A program made the translations under genes and the position numbers. From Bacillota bacterium (GTDB taxonomy: Bacteria > Armatimonadota > HRBIN16), in NCBI GenBank assembly GCA_023511455.1, contig JAIMBJ010000003.1, positions 1-64,000 of the forward strand: a stretch of DNA of 64,000 nucleotides. The letters are read 5' to 3'. Under the pieces are notes generated by a model. The model saw nothing but the letters and a program-made list of their open reading frames with translations, ran no database searches and was not told where the DNA came from. Shown in pieces: positions 1-6,662 of the stretch (the stretch's first letter is position 1; each line of letters begins with the position of its first letter).

Positions 1-105
1 CTGTGATACCATCGAAGCGTTTGGATATGTGACATTTCAAACTGGGAATTAAATGTGACTCGCCATTGGTAACAACAGGTTGCTCCCTGGCATCCGTTCC
101 ATCGC

Positions 106-134
106 TTGCACCTGTCGCCCGGTGTTGCTATCAT
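106..134 (+). promoter_or_regulatory. Sigma-70-type promoter of kdsA, predicting a leaderless mRNA
   Basis: A -35 box TTGCAC (106-111) and a -10 box TATCAT (129-134) are separated by exactly 17 bases. Transcription would start about 7 bases after the -10 box, near 141, which is the A of the kdsA ATG. No Shine-Dalgarno sequence precedes that ATG, which fits a leaderless transcript. Confidence 0.6.
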
Positions 135-140
135 ATAGAC

Positions 141-974
141 ATGGACGGACAGGTTGTTACCCCAGTACATGTCGACAAAGTAGTTATCGGCGCAGGAGTG
201 CCTGCGCTGATCGCCGGACCGTGCGTCATCGAGAGCGAGGCACTGTGCCTGCAGATTGCCCATGAACTGAAAGCCATCTGCGAGCGTGTAGGTATTCCCT
301 GCATTTTCAAAGCCTCTTTTGACAAAGCCAACCGCACCTCGCTGCATTCCTTCCGGGGACTGGGTATCGAGCAGGGCTTGCGCGTGCTGGCATCGGTCAA
401 ACAACAGGTCGGAGTGCCGGTAACCACCGACATCCACGAGCCATGGCAGGCAGAACGCGCCGCCGAAGTGGTAGACCTGCTACAGATACCTGCTTTTCTG
501 TGCAGGCAGACCGATTTGCTGGTCGCCGCCGCTCGCTCCGGCAAGCCGGTGAACGTGAAGAAGGGTCAGTTCATGGCGCCGTGGGATATGCGCCACGTGG
601 TGGAGAAGCTGCGCGAGAGTGGCGCAACGGGTGTGATGCTGACCGAACGCGGCGTCTCCTTCGGCTATAACACGCTGGTGGTAGACTTCACCGCGCTGCC
701 CCAGATGCGTGCACTGGGTACACCGGTGGTATTTGACGCGACGCACAGCGTGCAGTTGCCGGGTGGCGCAGGCGCACGCAGCGGCGGCAGGCGTGAGTTC
801 ATTCCCCATCTGGTGCGGGCGGCTGTCGCGGTGGGTATCGATGCCCTCTTTATGGAGGTGCATCCCGAACCTGACCAGGGGTTGTCCGACCCCGCCACCA
901 TGTTTCCTCTGCGGGAACTGGAAGTTTTACTGACGCAGGTCGTGGCGATACATCAGGCAATCCGCCGGGGATAA
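141..974 (+). CDS. kdsA: 3-deoxy-8-phosphooctulonate (KDO-8-P) synthase
   Basis: Condenses phosphoenolpyruvate with arabinose-5-phosphate to give KDO-8-phosphate, the precursor of the KDO sugar of lipopolysaccharide; cytoplasmic. The 277-residue protein carries the family landmarks AGPCVIES near the N-terminus, [19 protein letters not shown], and [11 protein letters not shown] followed by [10 protein letters not shown] and MEVHPEPD. Cysteine in GPCVIES, where E. coli KdsA has asparagine, together with the later His, Glu and Asp, points to the metal-dependent class. I chose the ATG at 141 because an upstream in-frame extension from 66 has no family similarity and the promoter ends only six bases before 141. 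It agrees with the OstA/LptD-like protein at 56565 in implying an LPS-bearing outer membrane. Confidence 0.95.
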   Translation: MDGQVVTPVHVDKVVIGAGVPALIAGPCVIESEALCLQIAHELKAICERVGIPCIFKASFDKANRTSLHSFRGLGIEQGLRVLASVKQQVGVPVTTDIHEPWQAERAAEVVDLLQIPAFLCRQTDLLVAAARSGKPVNVKKGQFMAPWDMRHVVEKLRESGATGVMLTERGVSFGYNTLVVDFTALPQMRALGTPVVFDATHSVQLPGGAGARSGGRREFIPHLVRAAVAVGIDALFMEVHPEPDQGLSDPATMFPLRELEVLLTQVVAIHQAIRRG

Positions 975-979
975 GAGTC

Positions 980-1114
980 ATGCGCTGGCGAAGAGGGCTT
1001 TGGATTGGTAGTGGGTTGTTCGCGCTGGTATTGGCTCTGTGGTTTTGTGAACATTCCGGCTTCCCCTGCGAAGGTTCTCCCGCAGCGCAGGATATTCGCC
1101 TCCGCCTTCAGTAA
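980..1114 (+). CDS. Possible 44-aa membrane-anchored small protein
   Basis: A short open frame begins 5 bases after the kdsA stop (ATG at 980) and ends with TAA at 1112-1114. The predicted peptide starts with a positively charged stretch (MRWRRGLW), then one hydrophobic segment of about 15 residues, then a short polar tail with two cysteines. Basic start plus single transmembrane segment is what an N-terminal signal anchor looks like. Its position after kdsA recalls lptC of other LPS loci, but nothing beyond the anchor is present, so it may be a remnant of such a gene, a real small protein, or chance. No good ribosome binding site is visible, although coupling to kdsA translation is possible. 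Confidence 0.3.
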   Translation: MRWRRGLWIGSGLFALVLALWFCEHSGFPCEGSPAAQDIRLRLQ

Positions 1115-1149
1115 TCTGGTAATAACACCGTTTTGGAGGAGAGTGACGA

Positions 1150-2139
1150 ATGGCAGGAAAGGTACGGATTGGTTTCATTGGGTGTGGCGGCATGGCTCGC
1201 TCCCACATGAAGGTTTTCTTCACCAGCGTTCCCGAAGCGCAAATCGTCGCGCTGTGCGACCCCAGCGACGAGCAAATCAAGCGATGCATGGAGGCTTTTC
1301 CCTCCCTGAAAGAGGTACCCGTTTTTAAGGACTACCGCGAAATGCTGGAAAAGGTGGCGATGGACGCGGTGGCCATCATCACGCCACATACGCAGCACTT
1401 CCAGCAGGCGATGGACGCGCTGGACAAAGGGCTGCACGTGTTGATTGAGAAACCGATGGTATGCACCATCGAGCACGCAAAGATTCTGGTCAATCGCTTT
1501 ACGGAGACGGGCAAGGTAGGGCTGGTTTCCTACCAGCGTCACTACGCACCGCAGTTCCGCTACATCAAGCAGAGCATCGAATCCGGTAAAGTGGGCGAGG
1601 TGCAGTTCATCTCCGCGCTGCAGTGCCAGGGCTGGTACAAGGGCACGATGGGCACCTGGCGTCAGGACCCCGAGCTCTCCGGAGGCGGACAGCTGAACGA
1701 CTCGGGCAGCCATCTGGTAGACATTATCCTGTGGACTACCGGGCTGACGGTACAGACGGTCACCGCCTTCACGGAGAACTTCGAGTCGAAGGTGGATATC
1801 AACAGCGCACTGTCCATCAAGTTCCGCAACGGTGCGCTGGGCAACATCTCCATCGTGGGCAACGCCCCCACCTGGCATGAAGACATCACCTTCTGGTGCA
1901 GTGAGGGTATGTTCCTGTACCGGAACGGACACCTGCAGTTCGTGGACGCTGCAGGTAAGCGACACGACCTGACCGAGAAGGACATGCCCGCTGGCAGCAG
2001 CCCCGGACGCAACTTTGTCGATGCCATCCTGAAGGGGGTGCCGGTGGAGTCGCCACCGGAGTGTGGGCTGCGCGTCATCGAGATGACCGAAGCCGCGTGG
2101 AAGTCCGCCGCACAAAACGGAATGCCGGTCACGGTGTAG
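1150..2139 (+). CDS. Gfo/Idh/MocA-family NAD(P)-dependent oxidoreductase
   Basis: A 329-residue member of the glucose-fructose oxidoreductase / inositol dehydrogenase family; substrate unknown, probably a sugar or cyclitol. The N-terminal Rossmann fold shows GFIGCGGMARSHM (residues 5-17), and the family EKP motif occurs as IEKPMVCT near residue 100, followed by the alpha/beta domain with a conserved GG-LNDSGSH segment around residue 180. The ATG at 1150 is preceded by a strong GGAGGAG ribosome binding site. It stands alone; the next gene is convergent. Members of this family often act beside sugar isomerases such as the one at 5130, but the two are not adjacent here. Confidence 0.88.
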   Translation: MAGKVRIGFIGCGGMARSHMKVFFTSVPEAQIVALCDPSDEQIKRCMEAFPSLKEVPVFKDYREMLEKVAMDAVAIITPHTQHFQQAMDALDKGLHVLIEKPMVCTIEHAKILVNRFTETGKVGLVSYQRHYAPQFRYIKQSIESGKVGEVQFISALQCQGWYKGTMGTWRQDPELSGGGQLNDSGSHLVDIILWTTGLTVQTVTAFTENFESKVDINSALSIKFRNGALGNISIVGNAPTWHEDITFWCSEGMFLYRNGHLQFVDAAGKRHDLTEKDMPAGSSPGRNFVDAILKGVPVESPPECGLRVIEMTEAAWKSAAQNGMPVTV

Positions 2140-2152
2140 GATAAAGGTTAGT

Positions 2153-2179
2153 GGGCGGGCTACGCGCGGTAGCCTGCCC
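2153..2179. terminator. Hairpin between convergent genes
   Basis: An 11-bp stem (2153-2163 with 2169-2179, one G-U pair) closes a 5-base loop. It lies between the stop of the oxidoreductase (2139) and the stop of ald on the other strand (2220). No T-tract follows on either side, so it is terminator-like by position and stability only. Confidence 0.45.
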
Positions 2180-2219
2180 TTCGGTCCTGCTGATAGCGAA
2201 CTGGTCTTTGCAGAGACAG

Positions 2220-3332
2220 TCACAGCACGGCTTCCACCGGTGTATAGGTCAGCCCGAACAGCTCCGCAATCGCAGCATAAGTCACTTTGCCATCCACGAT
2301 ATTGAGCCCACGCTGCAGAGGTGGATGCTTGCGTGCCGCCTCCCGCCAGCCGAGATTCGCCAGCTCCAGCACCCAGCGGGTGGTCTCATTGGTCAGGGCG
2401 TAGGTGCTGGTACCGGGCACCGCACCGGGCATGTTTGTCACACAATAGTGGATGATGCTGTCCACCGTGTAGGTTGGATGCGAATGGGTGGTGGGTTTAG
2501 ACGTTTCGGCGATGCCGCCCTGATCGATGCTGATGTCCACAATCACCGCGCCCGGCTTCATCAGCGACAGCATGTCGCGTGTGATGAGAATGGGCGCACG
2601 CGCCCCCGGACGCAGTGCCGCTCCGATGACCAGGTCCGCGCGGCGCAGCTCCTCGCGGATGTTGTAGGCGTTGGACATCAGCGTGTCCACGTTCTTGGGC
2701 AGGATGTCTTCCAGCACCCGCAGGCGGGCGGTGTTGATGTCCATCACCGTGACGTTCGCGCCAATGCCTGCGGCTATCTTCGCCGCGTTCGTGCCTGCTA
2801 CGCCGCCGCCGAGTACCAGCACATGCGCGGGGCGCACCCCGGGCACGCCGGAAAGCAGGATACCGCGCCCTTCCATCGGTCGCTCCAGATACTTCGCCCC
2901 CTCCTGAATCGCCATCCGCCCGGCGATTTCGCTCATCGGAATCAGTAGCGGCAGCGATCCGTCGTCCAGCTGGATGGTCTCGTAGGCGATGCACACCGCC
3001 CCGCTGCGTATCATCGCCTGTGTCAAGCCCTCATCAGCCGCAAAGTGGAAATAGGTGAACAGAACCTGTCCGGGGCGCATGAGAGGGTATTCCTGTGGCA
3101 AAGGTTCCTTGACCTTCACCACCATATCCGCCTGCGCGTATACGGTTTGCGCATCGGGCACGATTCGAGCGCCAGCCTGTGCATACTCTTCGTCGGTGAT
3201 GCCGGTGCCTTTGCCCGCGCCCGATTCGAGAAGCACCGTATGCCCTGCTTTGGTCAATATCTCCACGCCCGCAGGCACCATTGCCACGCGGTACTCGCTG
3301 TCCTTAATCTCTCGCGGCACACCGATAACCAT
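2220..3332 (-). CDS. ald: Alanine dehydrogenase
   Basis: Catalyses reversible NAD-dependent oxidative deamination of L-alanine to pyruvate and ammonia in the cytoplasm. The 370-residue length is typical. Visible landmarks: the N-terminal VGVPREIK-type start (MVIGVPREIKDSEYRVA), the KVKEP segment carrying the substrate-binding lysine near residue 75, FTYFHFA with the catalytic histidine near residue 96, and the nucleotide-binding VLVLGGGVAGTNAAKIA around residue 170. The start at 3332 has an upstream GGGAGGAG ribosome binding site. It is divergent from the dGTPase-like gene and convergent with the Gfo/Idh gene, so it is monocistronic. Confidence 0.95.
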   Translation of the reverse strand: MVIGVPREIKDSEYRVAMVPAGVEILTKAGHTVLLESGAGKGTGITDEEYAQAGARIVPDAQTVYAQADMVVKVKEPLPQEYPLMRPGQVLFTYFHFAADEGLTQAMIRSGAVCIAYETIQLDDGSLPLLIPMSEIAGRMAIQEGAKYLERPMEGRGILLSGVPGVRPAHVLVLGGGVAGTNAAKIAAGIGANVTVMDINTARLRVLEDILPKNVDTLMSNAYNIREELRRADLVIGAALRPGARAPILITRDMLSLMKPGAVIVDISIDQGGIAETSKPTTHSHPTYTVDSIIHYCVTNMPGAVPGTSTYALTNETTRWVLELANLGWREAARKHPPLQRGLNIVDGKVTYAAIAELFGLTYTPVEAVL

Positions 3333-3446
3333 CTTCCGTTTCTCCTCCCTAACGCCGTTGTTAGCCGGGGACTGTACACCGTACCCTCAACAACTCATTC
3401 TCCTTCGCGGCAGGGATCTCCTGCGGGGGGCGTAGCCCGTCCTGCG

Positions 3447-3475
3447 TTGCGCTTGCGTGCATCATACGGTATACT
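3447..3475 (+). promoter_or_regulatory. Promoter of the dGTPase-like gene
   Basis: TTGCGC (3447-3452) and TATACT (3470-3475) are 17 bases apart. The expected start of transcription is near 3482, which lies inside a possible GTG-initiated extension of the gene and so favours the ATG at 3513 as the real start. Confidence 0.55.
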
Positions 3476-3512
3476 ATGAGTGTTGCCGAACTCAGTGCTG
3501 AGTGTTTATTCC

Positions 3513-4598
3513 ATGACCAGCATCTCTATTCGGGACGGTTCCATCCGCCAACAGATTGAGCAATGGGAGCTGCAGACCCTCTCGCCGTACGCGGCGAAAA
3601 GCACGCAATCGCGTGGTAGACTGCGCCACGAACCACCCTGCCCGGTCAGAACCTGCTTCCAGAGAGACCGCGACCGGGTGTTGCACTCTAAGGCGTTCCG
3701 CCGCCTGAAGCACAAAACGCAGGTCTTCCTTGATCCTGAAGAAGACCACTATCGCACGCGCCTGACGCACACGCTGGAGGTGGCGCAGATTGCCCGTACG
3801 ATCAGCCGCGCCCTGCGTCTCAATGAAGACCTGACCGAAGCCATCGCGCTGGCGCACGATTTGGGGCATCCGCCGTTTGGACACGCGGGGGAGCAGGCGC
3901 TGGACGAGGTGTTGCAGGAATATCTGCCCGGCAAACGCTTCCGCCACTGGGAGCAGAGCCTGCGCGTGGTGGACGTGCTGGAGCGAGAGGGCAGGGGACT
4001 GAACTTGACCCACGAGACGCGGGAAGGTATCCTGTACCATAGTAAAGGTAGAGCCGACCTCGACGCCGACCTTCTGCCCGATGAATGCACGCTGGAGGCA
4101 CAGGTAGTGCGCATCGCCGACCGAATCGCCTATGTGAATCACGACATCGACGATGCCATTCGGGCGAGGGTCATTCAGCCGAACGATTTACCGTCAGAGT
4201 GCGTCCAATTGCTTGGTGAAACTTCGTCTGAGCGCATCGAGTCTATGGTACTGGATGTGATTGAAAACAGCCTGGGGTGCGCTCACGTTTGTATGAGCGT
4301 CCCCGTACAGCAGGCGACAGACAGGCTGAAAGAGTTCCTGTTTGAACGGGTGTATCAGGAAGAGGCTATCGGCTTGAAGGAGCTGCAAAAGGCGAAGGGT
4401 ATCTTGAAGGCACTGTTCCGCTTCTATATGGAGCATCCGGAGCTGTTACCACAGAGCGGGCGGCGATTGACCGATAATACCAGTGTGGAGGCTCTGGCGC
4501 AGGCGGTGTGCGACTACCTGGCAGGTATGACCGACCGCTTCGCCATGAACACCTACAGCAACTATTTTGTGCCGCGCATGTGGCATATCACCTCCTGA
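3513..4598 (+). CDS. dgt: Deoxyguanosinetriphosphate triphosphohydrolase-like protein
   Basis: HD-superfamily dNTPase that cleaves dNTPs to the deoxynucleoside and triphosphate, helping to balance dNTP pools. The 361-residue protein has the family opening [20 protein letters not shown], then the metal-binding motif [13 protein letters not shown], the central [13 protein letters not shown] (second His-Asp pair), and a downstream [13 protein letters not shown]. These residues make up the H...HD...D metal site. The ATG at 3513 gives the usual N-terminus; an in-frame GTG at 3480 would add 11 residues, but the promoter places transcription start near 3482. The next gene follows 15 bases after the stop, so the two are probably co-transcribed. 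Confidence 0.9.
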   Translation: MTSISIRDGSIRQQIEQWELQTLSPYAAKSTQSRGRLRHEPPCPVRTCFQRDRDRVLHSKAFRRLKHKTQVFLDPEEDHYRTRLTHTLEVAQIARTISRALRLNEDLTEAIALAHDLGHPPFGHAGEQALDEVLQEYLPGKRFRHWEQSLRVVDVLEREGRGLNLTHETREGILYHSKGRADLDADLLPDECTLEAQVVRIADRIAYVNHDIDDAIRARVIQPNDLPSECVQLLGETSSERIESMVLDVIENSLGCAHVCMSVPVQQATDRLKEFLFERVYQEEAIGLKELQKAKGILKALFRFYMEHPELLPQSGRRLTDNTSVEALAQAVCDYLAGMTDRFAMNTYSNYFVPRMWHITS

Positions 4599-4613
4599 CA
4601 AGGAGAAACGACG

Positions 4614-4949
4614 ATGGAAGACTCTCAGAACATGCGAACCGGTATCTTCTGCTCCTGCGGGCAGCGCATCTACGAAAAGGATGTGGTGCAGCGGGGCTAC
4701 TACCTGCGTCGAGTCGGCTCGAACTTTGTGTATATCCGTTACCGGTGTCCCAAATGCAAGCGGCTCGGCGAGCAGTTCATCCGGCAGGAGGCATGGAACG
4801 AGCGACTGCTGCGCGGCGAAGCCAACGAACTCACCCCCTCGGAGAAAGAGCGGGTGGAAAAACTCGGACCGATTACCATCGATGAGATGATCGACTTCCA
4901 CGAATACCTGGAGCAAGACCCCTCCCTGCGCCTGATGCCGGATAAGTAG
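4614..4949 (+). CDS. Small zinc-ribbon-like protein of unknown function
   Basis: A 111-residue acidic protein I cannot assign to a named family. Two cysteine pairs (CSCG near residue 13 and CPKC near residue 46) are placed about 30 residues apart, as in a zinc ribbon; between them lies a tyrosine- and arginine-rich beta-like stretch (GYYLRRVGSNFVYIRYR). The C-terminal half is charged and probably helical. A good ribosome binding site (AAGGAG) precedes the ATG, and the gene lies 15 bases downstream of the dGTPase-like gene, suggesting one transcript and perhaps a nucleic-acid-related role. That role is inference from context only. Confidence 0.7.
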   Translation: MEDSQNMRTGIFCSCGQRIYEKDVVQRGYYLRRVGSNFVYIRYRCPKCKRLGEQFIRQEAWNERLLRGEANELTPSEKERVEKLGPITIDEMIDFHEYLEQDPSLRLMPDK

Positions 4950-5129
4950 CACCCTACACCAAAAGCCAGCTGTAAAGGGCAGAAACTGGGTATTTCGCTG
5001 ACGATTGGCGTGATGGGAGCGAATAGTCTCCGAAAGCCTCACACTGTTCAGCAAGACGAGAGGCTGCAGGAATCCTTCTGCCGAACAGAGAACCCCCTCC
5101 ACATAAACCGTGCGTCAGGAGGAAAGGTG

Positions 5130-5900
5130 ATGGCGTTCAAACAGTCGTTCTCGTGGTGGTGCTTTGCCGGGCGACCAGATATCGGTGGCGATGCCGCGAA
5201 GTTGCTCCAAGGGGCAAAATCCATCGGATACGATGGGGTCGACCTCGCCCCGACCGAGATACTGGATATGGTCAAGGAGCACGGGCTGGAAATAGCCAGC
5301 TATGTGGGGCACGCCTCGCTGACCGATGGGCTGAATCGGCGCGAAAACCATCAACGCATCGCCGAGGAACTGCACCGCAACATCGAACTGGCGAAGAAGT
5401 ATGGCATCCCCAATCTGGTATGCTTCTCGGGCAACCGCAACGGGCTGGACGATGAGCGCGGCGCGGAAAACACCGCTGAGGGACTGAAACTGGTCGCCAA
5501 AGCGGCGGAAGAGGCTGGGGTGATGCTGGTGGTGGAGCTGCTCAACTCCAAAGTCGACCACAAGGACTATCAATGCGACCGCACTGCATGGGGCGTGAAG
5601 GTGTGCCAGATGGTGGGTTCGCCCGCGGTGAAGCTGCTGTACGACATCTATCACATGCAGATTATGGAAGGCGATATCATCCGCACCATCCGCCAGAACA
5701 TTCAGTGGATCGGGCACATGCACACCGCTGGCAACCCCGGGCGCAACGATATGGACGAGACGCAGGAGCTGTACTACCCCGCCATCGCCCGCGCCATCCA
5801 GGAGACGGGCTACGACCGCTGGGTAGGGCACGAGTTCATCCCCAAGGGCAACGATACCTTCGCCGCCCTGCGCCACGCCTACGAGCTGTTCCGGGTGTAA
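5130..5900 (+). CDS. Hydroxypyruvate isomerase / sugar phosphate isomerase-epimerase family protein
   Basis: A 256-residue TIM-barrel protein of the xylose isomerase-like superfamily, closest in look to hydroxypyruvate isomerase. Signs: FKQSFSWWCFAG at the N-terminus, LVCFSGNRNG, the metal-ligand region VVELLNSKVDHKDYQCD near residue 145, LLYDIYHMQIMEGD near residue 175, GHMHTAGNPGRN near residue 205 and a final GHEFIPKGND. The E-D-H-E set fits the metal site of this fold. The start at 5130 is chosen for its AGGAGG ribosome binding site; an in-frame start at 5010 lacks both a good site and family similarity. It would interconvert hydroxypyruvate and tartronate semialdehyde or a related sugar; the exact substrate cannot be read from sequence. 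Confidence 0.85.
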   Translation: MAFKQSFSWWCFAGRPDIGGDAAKLLQGAKSIGYDGVDLAPTEILDMVKEHGLEIASYVGHASLTDGLNRRENHQRIAEELHRNIELAKKYGIPNLVCFSGNRNGLDDERGAENTAEGLKLVAKAAEEAGVMLVVELLNSKVDHKDYQCDRTAWGVKVCQMVGSPAVKLLYDIYHMQIMEGDIIRTIRQNIQWIGHMHTAGNPGRNDMDETQELYYPAIARAIQETGYDRWVGHEFIPKGNDTFAALRHAYELFRV

Positions 5901-5911
5901 TCGTTCGCCAT

Positions 5912-5936
5912 GCCCCTGTCGCCAACCGACAGGGGC
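5912..5936 (+). terminator. Strong hairpin after the isomerase gene
   Basis: A perfect 10-bp stem (5912-5921 with 5927-5936) closes a 5-base loop just 12 bases after the stop codon. No T-run follows, so it is a candidate 3'-end stabiliser or terminator. The rest of the gap to 6161 holds an AT-rich patch (about 5990-6030) that probably contains the promoter for the Rieske-cytochrome operon, although I cannot pick confident hexamers there. Confidence 0.45.
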
Positions 5937-6161
5937 GACCGCGGCTCCCCTGTCATCCTCTTTCTCAATGGCTCAATGGAAGGAATCCCTCTAGATATGA
6001 TAAAATATATATTGATGTAGAACTCTAATTAGCAGCGCCGTTCACGTTGTTGGATACATCTGGATAGACAAGCCCGGTTGGCTTGCCTGGGAGGGTTCCG
6101 GAAAACGGGAGCAGAACAGCAGTTCTGGGGCAACGGATTGAGGAGTGAGGGAGCAGCAAGC

Positions 6162-6638
6162 ATGGAACAGCAAGTCACACGCCGTCAGTGGCTGGCATTT
6201 CTGGTGAAAGCATTGGGAACTGTTTTGGCATTCGCGTATGGCATTCCCGTGCTGGCGATGGTGATTGTTCCTGCCTTTCGCAAACAAAAGTCGCCATGGA
6301 TTAAGGTTGGCGAAATCAAAGAGTTTCCTGCAGGCGAACCCAAAGCGGTGACCCTGAGCTATCAGCGACGGGATGGCTGGGTTATCCGCACCGTTCGCAG
6401 CACAGTGTATGTGGTAAACGGCACAGATGGCTCGCTCAAGGTGCTTTCCAATATCTGTACTCACGCCAGCTGCGCGGTGCGCTGGGAAGCAAGTAAGAGC
6501 GCCTTCTACTGCCCGTGCCACGTCGCGTATTTCGACGCGGATGGTAAGGTGATACAGGGTCCGCCCCCACGCCCTCTGGTGCAGTACCCGTACAAGGTGG
6601 AAGGTGGCTCGCTGTATGTGCGCCTGGATAACGTATAG
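6162..6638 (+). CDS. Rieske [2Fe-2S] iron-sulfur protein of a cytochrome b complex
   Basis: Electron-transfer subunit of a bc1/b6f-type quinol oxidoreductase, anchored in the inner membrane with its cluster on the outer face. The 158-residue protein has a basic N-terminus with RRQW, one hydrophobic anchor (about residues 13-40), and the two cluster-binding boxes CTHASC (near residue 102) and CPCH (near residue 119), each supplying one Cys and one His, plus a Cys pair that can form the stabilising disulfide. The PPPRPL turn after the second box is the usual proline loop. Start at 6162 is supported by a GAGGGA site. It sits 24 bases upstream of the cytochrome b gene, clearly as one operon. Confidence 0.92.
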   Translation: MEQQVTRRQWLAFLVKALGTVLAFAYGIPVLAMVIVPAFRKQKSPWIKVGEIKEFPAGEPKAVTLSYQRRDGWVIRTVRSTVYVVNGTDGSLKVLSNICTHASCAVRWEASKSAFYCPCHVAYFDADGKVIQGPPPRPLVQYPYKVEGGSLYVRLDNV

Positions 6639-6662
6639 CGCGTCGCAAGGAGGTAGATAACC

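Noticed and set aside
5010-5129. N-terminal extension of the sugar isomerase
   Set aside because: The 40 extra codons have no ribosome binding site or family similarity, while AGGAGG precedes the ATG at 5130.
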